NCBI GenBank assembly: GCA_900766925.1 | Contig: CAAFXG010000506.1 | Location: 1 to 7,756 of the forward strand | Direction of reading: 5' to 3' | Source: Lachnospiraceae bacterium | GTDB lineage: Bacteria; Bacillota; Clostridia; Lachnospirales; Lachnospiraceae | Length of the DNA stretch: 7,756 bases | Shown here: in pieces, positions 1 to 6,052 of the stretch | Numbering within the stretch: position 1 is the first letter of the stretch | Layout of the letters: every line of letters begins with the position of its first letter | The notes under the pieces: model-generated | Databases searched by the model: none | Seen by the model: the letters and a program-made list of their open reading frames with translations, nothing else | Told to the model about the DNA's origin: nothing | Position numbers and translations under genes: made by a program

Positions 1-1661
1 TTGATGGCATTGTCGGTCACGTCGGGACCCTTTATTTTCCTTGCCTCAGCCACCAATTCCGCGTGCGAGAACACCTGCGGCAACCTCGAATAGATAGAAT
101 CGTTCTTGCCTCTTATCACTCTCAGTCCCACTTTTATTCTCTCCTCGCTCTTCTTGTATGCATTTTCAAGTTTTTCGCGGAAGAAGAACAAGTCATTGTC
201 GATGATGTAGTCAGCTACCACATTGTATGTCTCCATCATTGCTGGCGTCTGCTCACGCTTCATCATCTTCTGCAGCAAGTCGCTGTCGTTCCTCAACATC
301 TCCTCAGCACCGTCAACGCCATGCTTCTTTATCAGCTTCTCTGCCACGGCACACATCATAATGCAACATACAACCCTCATCGCTATGACATGGTCTCTCA
401 TTCTGGCACGAGCAAGCACCTTGTCATTATTTTTCAGAGCCTCAACCCTTATGCCTTCAGTCCAGTCGTCGCTTGCCTTGTCCAACTTCGGCAGAATCAA
501 GTCGCCCTTCATTGCCCTCAGCACCCTTGCCACGTTCTTGATGTTTTCCACCTCCGATTCCTTCAGTGTCACGGCATTGGTCTTCGGCAGATAAGTATTG
601 TCGGGCATACATCCGAGAGCCAATCTGCTCTGCAATCCATCCGTGTATTGCGTCATAAATCTCATTAGTGCATCGTCGGTACCCGTGATAGCCACGTTCC
701 ACTTAAGATTCTTTCGATGACATTTGGCTGCGTCAGATGACTTTGCACGTTTGTGGAATTCGGCTGCATCGAACGCCTTTCTTAACATTACCGACAACAT
801 AATCTTCTCTCCGCCACTCCATTTGCCGTTGATTTCGTCAATCTCGTCGGTCACGGATATGGCATGGTCAGACTTCAGGTTATCCAGTCCCTCAGCCACG
901 TTGGCCAATGTATTGTTGAGAGGAATGAGTCTGTACGGCAGGTCAGGTTTCTCAGGCTGGTCTTTCGAGTTCTTTTTCAGCTTCATCTGTCTGTCGTATT
1001 CCCTTTCCTTCGCCTCCAACAGTTCATCCTCGGCAGCCAACAAGCTTACCCAGATGTGGTATAGAGTCATCAATCCGCTTTTATTACTACCTGACTCGCC
1101 AATAATTGAGACAATCAGATTCAGCCAGTTGAACAATGCGTCGATTCTCAGTCGCACATTTGTTGCGAGAGCGCCAACAAGAACACTCACGAATAATATC
1201 ATCTGCAATACGCACGTCTTTCCCATCAACTTTGCCGACTCTCTGAATCCCATCGGCAGCGGCTTATTGGGCATTCTGTTGTAGTATATCAGTGCGTCAT
1301 CGAGATGCATGCCCTCGATAGCCTCTTTGATGTCCTTGTTATATACATTCTCGCCATACAGTGTGTTCAGCACATCTCTCAGTCTCGACGGCATCTGCGT
1401 TTGCTTTGCGCTCACCGCCGCGTTGATCTTCTGCGCCTTCATCTCGTCGCTCATGCCCTCGTATGTGGGTATAATCTTCATCAGCAAGTTGGCGTCATTG
1501 TTGGCGATATTTCTCAGAGCCATAGCCAATTCAAAGGTTCTGGTAGAGGAGTCAGCCGCCGTAGGCTGACTCCCGTTATAATATACCGCGTTCCACTTAT
1601 CTACAATCATGTCGTAGGGCAACGCACCGTACATCGGTCTTTCATTGTTGGTTATTTCCAT
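1..1661 (-). CDS. DUF3987-like P-loop ATPase, partial (C-terminus beyond left edge)
   Basis: The frame is open for 553 codons from ATG at 1661 to the window edge, so the C-terminus is missing. Residues 151-187 are hydrophobic and lead into a Walker A-like loop, GESGSNKS (188-195), which keeps the Lys and Ser but has Asn where the family usually has the Gly before Lys. A Walker B-like stretch, AISVTDEIDEI (267-277), follows. Then come VAITGTDDALMRF (323-335) and DGLQSRLALGCMPD (341-354), which resemble the DUF3987 segment carrying a conserved Arg. Residues about 215-240 are charged and Lys-rich. The order of motifs supports a DUF3987-type ATPase, a family found with primase/VirE-like proteins in Bacteroidota mobile DNA; its substrate is unknown. 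It starts 5 nt after the upstream stop, with AAGGA about 9 nt before the ATG, so it is the distal gene of the operon. I am fairly sure of the P-loop assignment and less sure of the exact family. Confidence 0.75.
   Translation of the reverse strand, partial: MEITNNERPMYGALPYDMIVDKWNAVYYNGSQPTAADSSTRTFELAMALRNIANNDANLLMKIIPTYEGMSDEMKAQKINAAVSAKQTQMPSRLRDVLNTLYGENVYNKDIKEAIEGMHLDDALIYYNRMPNKPLPMGFRESAKLMGKTCVLQMILFVSVLVGALATNVRLRIDALFNWLNLIVSIIGESGSNKSGLMTLYHIWVSLLAAEDELLEAKEREYDRQMKLKKNSKDQPEKPDLPYRLIPLNNTLANVAEGLDNLKSDHAISVTDEIDEINGKWSGGEKIMLSVMLRKAFDAAEFHKRAKSSDAAKCHRKNLKWNVAITGTDDALMRFMTQYTDGLQSRLALGCMPDNTYLPKTNAVTLKESEVENIKNVARVLRAMKGDLILPKLDKASDDWTEGIRVEALKNNDKVLARARMRDHVIAMRVVCCIMMCAVAEKLIKKHGVDGAEEMLRNDSDLLQKMMKREQTPAMMETYNVVADYIIDNDLFFFREKLENAYKKSEERIKVGLRVIRGKNDSIYSRLPQVFSHAELVAEARKIKGPDVTDNAI
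1548..1573. repeat. Perfect 10-bp-arm inverted repeat inside the ATPase gene
   Basis: GGAGTCAGCC (1548-1557) and GGCTGACTCC (1564-1573) are exact reverse complements separated by GCCGTA. The hairpin covers codons 30-38 of the DUF3987-like gene, encoding a low-complexity stretch (GSQPTAADS). In mRNA it would be a stable stem near the 5' end of the coding region. No T-run follows on either strand, so it is not an intrinsic terminator. Confidence 0.7.
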
Positions 1662-1666
1662 AATGA

Positions 1667-1993
1667 TTATCCTTTCTTGAGTTCGTTGATTTTAGTCTGC
1701 ACTCCGATGGCCTCCTGCAGCATCTTGGTAGCGAAGTCTTCGATGGTCGATGGGTCGATAGCCTTGCTATGCATCACCATTGTTCCGTCTGCTTTCCTCA
1801 CCACCGAGAGCAGAGGTCCGTCATACAGCTTCATGTTTCTCACCTTCACCGGACGTGGAGCGGCTTGTGCGAAGTTCACCTTCTTGCCCTTCTCGTCGAT
1901 TGTCATCACTCCAGCCACTGCTTTCTGAATGGCTCCACCTAAGTCGTCATTCCAAACGATTCTCAGGTCAATGTTTTTAATAACACTAATCAT
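1667..1993 (-). CDS. Hypothetical protein, 108 aa
   Basis: I do not recognise this family. The protein is a small mixed alpha/beta sequence with no signal peptide or membrane segment. Residues 1-30 are rich in beta-forming residues (ISVIKNIDLRIVW), a basic segment follows at about 45-55 (RPVKVRN), and a helical C-terminus ends in LKKG. Its ATG lies within the end of the DUF5675 gene and overlaps it by 8 nt (ATGATTAG contains both start and stop), which suggests translational coupling. The DUF3987-like gene follows after 5 nt. The tight packing supports a real gene working with its two neighbours. The role is unknown. Confidence 0.75.
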   Translation of the reverse strand: MISVIKNIDLRIVWNDDLGGAIQKAVAGVMTIDEKGKKVNFAQAAPRPVKVRNMKLYDGPLLSVVRKADGTMVMHSKAIDPSTIEDFATKMLQEAIGVQTKINELKKG

Positions 1994-2405
1994 TTTTCCA
2001 AGTATTTTTTATTGTTAAACTTATTTCCTTTTCATTCTCGATGAGCTTCATCAGCTTTTCAAGGGCGATTCGGCTCCACAGCAGCTTTCCCACCTGCAAA
2101 TTTTGGCCTATAAGGACACACCCTTCAGTGTCACGGCTTGTATTTCCCGAGTGTATGCGCACACCCTCAAATCCTGGCACACCCACGAGCAAAGGTAAAT
2201 ATCTTTGAAACCTCTGTGATTTCGTTATCACCACTCGATACGCACCCTCGGGCACTGCCGACTTCCCCGGCACTTTTTTCTCGCCGCCCTTGTAGTCACG
2301 CCATGTTGGTTCGAGGGTGTCGCAGATTTTCTCACCATCCTCTGTGGTCATACGGCCGATAGTATAATCAGCCCTTCTTGCTATTCGTGTTAATATCAAT
2401 TTCAT
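1986..2405 (-). CDS. DUF5675 family protein, 139 aa
   Basis: The sequence has the hallmarks of DUF5675: an N-terminal LILTRIARRADYTIGRM (3-19), CDTLEPTWRD (28-37), a GKSAVPEGAYRV segment (47-58), LPLLVGVPGFEGVRIHSGNT (70-89) and DTEGCVLIG (92-100). The invariant His85 and Cys96 in HSGNT...DTEGC resemble the His/Cys pair of L,D-transpeptidase (YkuD-like) catalytic sites, so cell-wall cleavage or cross-linking is a plausible inference but is not shown here. Comparable Bacteroidota clusters often place an amidase or lysozyme-like gene in the same position beside a DUF3987 gene. There is no obvious signal peptide, so export would need a lysis or secretion route. The length fits the family and the gene looks intact. 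It overlaps the next gene by 8 nt. Confidence 0.85.
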   Translation of the reverse strand: MKLILTRIARRADYTIGRMTTEDGEKICDTLEPTWRDYKGGEKKVPGKSAVPEGAYRVVITKSQRFQRYLPLLVGVPGFEGVRIHSGNTSRDTEGCVLIGQNLQVGKLLWSRIALEKLMKLIENEKEISLTIKNTWKND

Positions 2406-2470
2406 AATTTCTTCTGTTTTTGTTTCCTTTTTTAAGTTCTACATATAATAAAAGACCCTGTCAATTATTC

Positions 2471-2875
2471 TTAACCAATAACTAATCCAAACATCTCGGG
2501 GTTGTCATGCTGCTCCTTGATTCTGGCATACATCCCAAACAGCAGAGTATCAACAGACTTTAGATTAGTCTTATGCACCCACTTGTTGCAAACGTAATCC
2601 AAAACATCGTCAGCAATCTCCAACTGTATCTCCTCCGTGAACCCACGCAATGACTCAACGATGTCATTGAAGAGATCATCTGTGATACGAGTTTCCACAT
2701 TCTCCATAATTGTTCGCGCAACTGAGTCAATCGGGTTCTGATCTCTCAGGTCGTGGTAGAACTCCTTGCCTTCCTCTACTGTTGGCATCTCTCCTGTCTT
2801 AAGCCATCTTTTCATGGCCTCGTCCATCTCACAGCCTTGCTGCACCGATGGCATTTTGTTTACTTTCTTCTTCAT
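2471..2875 (-). CDS. Hypothetical acidic helical protein, 134 aa
   Basis: I do not recognise this family. The N-terminus is basic (MKKKVNK), then residues about 15-60 contain DEAMKRWLKTGEMPTVEEGKEFYHDLRDQNP, followed by a long, mostly helical acidic stretch (about 60-125: ETRITDDLFNDIVESLRGFTEEIQLEIADDVLDYV). No membrane segment is visible. It is the first gene after the promoter at 2939-2946. The stop is 65 nt before the DUF5675 start, a looser gap than elsewhere in the operon. An MKKK start plus acidic helices would suit a small cytosolic adaptor or DNA-associated protein, but that is a guess. Confidence 0.7.
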   Translation of the reverse strand: MKKKVNKMPSVQQGCEMDEAMKRWLKTGEMPTVEEGKEFYHDLRDQNPIDSVARTIMENVETRITDDLFNDIVESLRGFTEEIQLEIADDVLDYVCNKWVHKTNLKSVDTLLFGMYARIKEQHDNPEMFGLVIG

Positions 2876-2938
2876 CTTTCTTAATTTTTATGGCACTGAG
2901 AACCTTGTTCCTTTGCGCCGTTGTTATTAATTTCGCTG

Positions 2939-2946
2939 CAAAGGTA
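2939..2946 (-). promoter_or_regulatory. Bacteroidota -7 box (TACCTTTG) for the left operon
   Basis: Read on the minus strand the sequence is TACCTTTG, an exact match to the TAnnTTTG -7 consensus of the Bacteroidota primary sigma factor. It lies 64 nt upstream of the 134-aa gene. A clear TTTG -33 box at the usual 19-21 nt spacing is not seen, so the promoter may need an activator; an inverted repeat lies just upstream. Confidence 0.65.
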
Positions 2947-2967
2947 AGGAATAACTTGATTACACGA

Positions 2968-3004
2968 TTTACACAAAATTTACATATAATTCATTCTGTG
3001 TAAA
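2968..3004. repeat. TTTACACA...TGTGTAAA inverted repeat, possible operator
   Basis: TTTACACA (2968-2975) and TGTGTAAA (2997-3004) are perfect inverted copies with 21 nt between them. Extra TTACA-type half-sites occur at 2959-2965 and inside the spacer. The repeat sits upstream of the -7 box at 2939-2946, where an activator or repressor dimer could bind two helical turns apart. Confidence 0.45.
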
Positions 3005-3037
3005 CAAAAAAATGGGCAACCCTTTCGGATTGCCCAT
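3005..3037 (-). terminator. Intrinsic terminator of the four-gene cluster
   Basis: On the minus strand an 8-bp stem (ATGGGCAA at 3037-3030 pairing with TTGCCCAT at 3019-3012) is followed by a run of seven T (3012-3006). The loop can pair two further G-C bases. It lies 50 nt downstream of the gene D stop and just before the promoter of the next operon, so it separates two transcription units. Confidence 0.85.
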
Positions 3038-3086
3038 AAACACTTGTATTTATTATTCTCAAAAAAATTATTCATATGGAATTGAT

Positions 3087-3686
3087 TTATGAATTTATAC
3101 CGAATTTAATTATAAAATCCTCAACCAATAAACCTTTGCATTTGTCTGTATATTCCTTGTCTTTCATACAGTTGATGAAAAAGGTGTTATAGGTCTCAAT
3201 GCTTATCTCGCTCTCTTTCCCGCAATTCTCTGTAAGAAACTTAAAACATGGTCTTCCCTTGAAATTACCTTCGTCAATGGTTAAGAGACCTATCTTCTTC
3301 CAATGAAGGAGAAAAGCCACTATAGCCTTGTTAATATAGTTGTCCCGCTGCGAGTTAATCTTCTGACAACCTGTCTTATTATGCTTATTAAGAAACGCAG
3401 TGAATATGTTCACCCATTCATTAGTTATGGTCTCGTCTTTAAATAGACTTTCAGGTTTCCTGCCTCCACCGGAGTTATTCGCTGCTGGCCTTTCAGACCC
3501 CATTGTTGCGGATTGCTCAGCTACTTTGCCCTCATCGCCAACTACCTCATAGTCTACATCCTCAATATCGTCCGCCAATATTTCGCGCAGTATGGACTTC
3601 ACATCACTTTGGGATTCCATATTAATAGTCACTTCTTTATGATGGTCGAAGTGGTTAGCGCCACCCTCATAATAATAATTACCCAT
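3087..3686 (-). CDS. Gene D: hypothetical 199-aa protein with N-terminal tag motif
   Basis: I do not recognise the family as a whole. Residues 3-22 (NYYYEGGANHFDHHKEVTIN) match the C-terminal motif of the upstream gene C at 13 of 20 positions. An acidic stretch (about 28-55) and a Gly/Ser/Asn-rich linker (about 60-80) follow. The C-terminal part (about 85-199) looks globular and mainly helical, with a basic patch (KINSQRDNYINK, 109-120) and a compact region FLLHWKKIGLLTIDEGNFKGRPCFKF (125-150) that could be a winged-helix-like fold. This suggests a tag, a flexible linker and a possible nucleic-acid- or protein-binding domain, though no catalytic motif is visible. It starts 18 nt after the gene C stop, so the two are surely co-transcribed, and the terminator at 3005-3037 follows. 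It may be a partner of C or a paralogous piece of it. Confidence 0.75.
   Translation of the reverse strand: MGNYYYEGGANHFDHHKEVTINMESQSDVKSILREILADDIEDVDYEVVGDEGKVAEQSATMGSERPAANNSGGGRKPESLFKDETITNEWVNIFTAFLNKHNKTGCQKINSQRDNYINKAIVAFLLHWKKIGLLTIDEGNFKGRPCFKFLTENCGKESEISIETYNTFFINCMKDKEYTDKCKGLLVEDFIIKFGINS
3621..3680 (-). other. Shared 20-residue tag motif, N-terminal copy in gene D
   Basis: The codons for residues 3-22 of gene D encode the shared motif. The DNA also matches the copy in gene C, including an identical tctttatgat block and a tggttagc block, which points to common ancestry of the two copies rather than convergence. Confidence 0.75.
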
Positions 3687-3704
3687 GATTAATTCCCCTT
3701 CTTC

Positions 3705-4709
3705 TTATTTTTTTTCTATGGATTTATTATCTTCTTTGTTTAGTGTCAACTCTTTATGATAGTCATAATGGTTAGCCCCGTTCCCATAATAGTTGTTTAC
3801 TGTTCCCGGAGCAGGAGTATTCTTCCCTACGAATATTTTCAGAATCTCTTCTTCGCTATTTGTCCAGGCAGTACACTTTGAAAACATTGTGCATAATGAT
3901 TTAAACACCATTGATACTGCATCCTTGGAGTCAATTTGAGCCAATTTTCTAAATCCATCAATAATTGCGCTCATTGGTATTGACTTATTTTTCAGTCTAT
4001 TGGAAAGATCATTGATGAGAGCATCCTGTTCCTCTATTTTCTTTTTGTAAGCCTCGTTTTCTTGGGCAGCGTCGCTATTGATCACCTTTGCCCCTTCATC
4101 ACTCTCCACTACAGCGGAGCCCGCAGTGCCTGAAGCATACGAATCCTCAAGTTCGGAAATTTTCTCATTTAACGATATGTTTTCCTTATTGAGCATATTG
4201 TTTTGATTTTCGAGTTCCTCGTTTTTCTGCCCGAGCATATCATTTTGCATTTCGAGAATTTCGTTTTTCTTCATAAAGGCTTTGTTTTCTTTCTCGAGCA
4301 TCACATTTTTTTCATCGACCCATCTTTTATCTGCCAAAGTAGTGTCAACCTTCTGCTTATAAGTCTCCACATCTTTTGTCAGCTTCTTAACCTTCGTATT
4401 CATTGCATCGAGCTGATTCTTTAGAATGTTGATAAGCTCTTGAGCATTGCGTTGCTCGTCGTTGAATAGAACCTTCACCTTTTCGTTAAGTTCAATTCTC
4501 TCGCACCTGTTCTGAAGCATCTCGTTTTCCTCACTAAGAAGCTTCATGCGGTTCTCACAATCCTTACGCCAATTATCCAACTGAGATGCATCAGTTGTTT
4601 GAGGCATTACAGGTAATTCCTTTTCTGCCTTTTTGAGGTAGAGCCCCTTTTTAACATTGTCTTTATATTTCTCTAATTCTTCCGGAGTTATCGTAAATAA
4701 TGTGTTCAT
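3705..4709 (-). CDS. Gene C: 334-aa coiled-coil protein with C-terminal tag motif
   Basis: I do not recognise the family. Residues about 45-190 form a long coiled coil. Within it, 137-192 are eight consecutive 7-residue units with Leu or Phe at 138, 145, 152, 159, 166, 173, 180 and 187 and Asn at 142, 149, 156, 163, 170 and 177, a leucine-zipper-like register with Asn in every turn. A polar, Gly/Ser/Asp-rich linker (192-215) and a second short coil (216-242) follow. Next comes a small helical region (about 245-295) containing Cys273 and Cys279. The end is a TPAPGTV linker and the tag NNYYGNGANHYDYHKELTLN (305-324). No signal peptide or membrane segment is seen, so it is probably a cytosolic oligomer. 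It starts 12 nt after gene B stops and ends 18 nt before gene D. The plain reading is a self-assembling scaffold that presents a C-terminal tag matching the N-terminus of D; the function is unknown. Confidence 0.8.
   Translation of the reverse strand: MNTLFTITPEELEKYKDNVKKGLYLKKAEKELPVMPQTTDASQLDNWRKDCENRMKLLSEENEMLQNRCERIELNEKVKVLFNDEQRNAQELINILKNQLDAMNTKVKKLTKDVETYKQKVDTTLADKRWVDEKNVMLEKENKAFMKKNEILEMQNDMLGQKNEELENQNNMLNKENISLNEKISELEDSYASGTAGSAVVESDEGAKVINSDAAQENEAYKKKIEEQDALINDLSNRLKNKSIPMSAIIDGFRKLAQIDSKDAVSMVFKSLCTMFSKCTAWTNSEEEILKIFVGKNTPAPGTVNNYYGNGANHYDYHKELTLNKEDNKSIEKK
3738..3797 (-). other. Shared 20-residue tag motif, C-terminal copy in gene C
   Basis: The codons for residues 305-324 of gene C encode the motif, preceded by a Pro/Gly linker. 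Identical positions with the gene D copy are N, YY, GANH, D, HKE, T and N. The aromatic/Asn/Gly-rich first half followed by an alternating polar/hydrophobic second half suggests a beta-hairpin or stacked beta arch. Confidence 0.75.
4134..4301 (-). repeat. Degenerate 21-bp repeats encoding a Leu/Asn heptad
   Basis: Eight successive 21-nt units encode the 7-residue repeat of gene C residues 137-192. Similar blocks recur in the DNA (for example ttcgagaatttcg and ttcgagttcctcg), so the coil probably grew by tandem duplication. The length could vary between strains. Confidence 0.65.
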
Positions 4710-4721
4710 ATGTTCTTCTAT

Positions 4722-5351
4722 TTAAAACGCTAATTCTTCTTCAACGAAAAATTGATTTATGATTACATTGAGAAAGTCCAATTGACTTTTTTTCGTTCTG
4801 TGGAATCCGATGATAGTTTCAAATTCTAGTGAACTCATATTCTTTATTAGCCACTGGACTGTTTGATCATCCTCTACGAAAGCGTCAGGACTGAGATCTG
4901 TTTCTAAATCAGTCTTATGAATATCAAAAAACCTACTTTTGATAGACTGAAATTCAAAATCTGAGTCATCAAATGGAGAACTGTTATAATTATTTATTCT
5001 AACAATTTCAGATATTTCGTCTATCGTGTCTATAAATTTTTCATTATTTTTTTGAGATAATAGGATAGTACAACCGCATAATAATGCAATATCAGTATAC
5101 ATCTTAATGAGTATATTGGCAAGATCAGAATATTTTGGTTCGTCTGTCCCAGCTATTATAACTGCAATAGAATAGGCATCGTTAATAACTTTAGATATAT
5201 CTCCTATATTTCGACCTTCTTTTCTCATTGCATAAAGAGTGTCTGCCATATCTTTGTGCAAACCATTTGGATCGTTTTCCAAGTACCATTTTATACTTCT
5301 CGAATGCCAAAGCAATTCCTTTGGGTATTCGTATATCTGTCTATGTGTCAT
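4722..5351 (-). CDS. Gene B: hypothetical helical protein, 209 aa
   Basis: I do not recognise this protein. It appears largely helical: an N-terminal aromatic-rich segment (EYPKELLWHSRSIKWYLENDP, 8-28), helices through about 115 that include a hydrophobic stretch (SIAVIIAGT 61-69, then DLANILIKMYTDIALLCGCTILL 76-98 with Cys92 and Cys94), an acidic segment (about 125-165: SSPFDDSDFEFQ, DLETDLSPDAFVEDD), and a C-terminal part ending FFVEEELAF. The 76-98 stretch contains Lys83 and Asp87, so I read it as a buried helix rather than a membrane span. No catalytic motif is visible. It lies 64 nt after gene A and 12 nt before gene C with no terminator between, which supports one transcript. The role is unknown. 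Confidence 0.7.
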   Translation of the reverse strand: MTHRQIYEYPKELLWHSRSIKWYLENDPNGLHKDMADTLYAMRKEGRNIGDISKVINDAYSIAVIIAGTDEPKYSDLANILIKMYTDIALLCGCTILLSQKNNEKFIDTIDEISEIVRINNYNSSPFDDSDFEFQSIKSRFFDIHKTDLETDLSPDAFVEDDQTVQWLIKNMSSLEFETIIGFHRTKKSQLDFLNVIINQFFVEEELAF

Positions 5352-5415
5352 ATTATCAAGTTTATTAGTTTGGAGTGACTATAAGATTGTGCTTATTTAT
5401 GTTATTCTTATTATT

Positions 5416-5925
5416 TTATTTTTTAGAAAATGAAAATATGGGTTTTTCTATTATCCACTTTCTAAGAGGTACGTCGTTTTCTTCTGCGAATTCACAGCAA
5501 ATCTCAAGCCAATTTTCATACATGTCGCTCCCTTTTAGAAGTATAGGATTATAGTCTTTTATCAACATCATCAATTCAGCAGACGGATGACGAAGTGCCG
5601 CCTTTATTTCATCGGAATAACTAACGATAATATTGAAAACTTGAGCCACAGGCTTTTCTAATTGTTTTCCATTTACGTGGGTTATCTTTCCTCCAGCAGA
5701 ATACAAATCTCGGATATTAGGATTTACCACTTGATTATAGGAGCATAACCAAAGAGTTGTGTTATTGTACTTCGTATTACTCCTTACCGGATTTAAAGCT
5801 TCAGGGAATAATATCATACACTTCATTTGCAACTCTCTCTTCTCCCATAAATCAAGTGAATTCCACAATTTAATGTTGAACGAATGAGAACTTTCAACAT
5901 TATCTGAAGTTATCCACCAGGGCAT
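5416..5925 (-). CDS. Gene A: hypothetical protein, 169 aa, first gene of the cluster
   Basis: I do not recognise this protein. It is aromatic-rich at the N-terminus (MPWWITSDN; Trp at 3, 4, 21, 27 and 59), with a predicted mixed fold: LWNSLDLWEKRELQMKCMILF (20-40), a middle beta-rich region with TLWLCSYNQVV (57-67), and helices to the C-terminus (about 100-155) containing paired Cys143 and Cys144. The first ATG of the frame is at 5925, but the same frame is open upstream for 17 more codons back to a TAA, and that stretch reads like protein (VDYRYFRELAKRQ). With no ATG or GTG there, only a CTG at 5952 could serve, so the true N-terminus is uncertain. It is divergent from the small plus-strand gene at 6053. 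Confidence 0.65.
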   Translation of the reverse strand: MPWWITSDNVESSHSFNIKLWNSLDLWEKRELQMKCMILFPEALNPVRSNTKYNNTTLWLCSYNQVVNPNIRDLYSAGGKITHVNGKQLEKPVAQVFNIIVSYSDEIKAALRHPSAELMMLIKDYNPILLKGSDMYENWLEICCEFAEENDVPLRKWIIEKPIFSFSKK

Positions 5926-6036
5926 TTCTTGTCGGTTTTGCCGCTTAGCCAGTTCTCTAAAATATCGATAATCAACTCGTTAATATTATTTAACCAAATA
6001 AACTGAAAATTATTCTTTATTCATAAAGATTTTGCG

Positions 6037-6044
6037 TAATTTCG
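6037..6044 (+). promoter_or_regulatory. Possible -7 box (TAATTTCG) for the small plus-strand gene
   Basis: TAATTTCG matches the Bacteroidota TAnnTTTG -7 box at all fixed positions except one. It ends only 8 nt before the ATG at 6053, so the transcript would be nearly leaderless. No exact TTTG -33 box is present at the right distance. The site also argues for ATG 6053 over the in-frame TTG at 6032, which would begin before the box. Confidence 0.35.
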
Positions 6045-6052
6045 CGAAAAAA

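Noticed and set aside
63..1284. Several open frames of 60-200 aa on the plus strand across the left end
   Set aside because: They lie opposite the DUF3987-like gene, are rich in Ser, His, Leu and Cys without motifs, and are antisense shadows of a well-supported coding frame.
1305..1980. Plus-strand frames of 66-207 aa
   Set aside because: They run antisense across the ATPase start and the 108-aa gene, which are supported by tight operon spacing; the plus-strand products show no recognisable family.
3012..3037. Retron or other structured non-coding RNA downstream of gene D
   Set aside because: A single 8-bp stem followed by seven T is fully explained as an intrinsic terminator; no reverse transcriptase is present.
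4203..4424. Plus-strand 73-aa frame
   Set aside because: It is the antisense of the coiled-coil repeats; its Phe/Leu/Ile richness simply mirrors Lys/Glu/Asn codons on the other strand.
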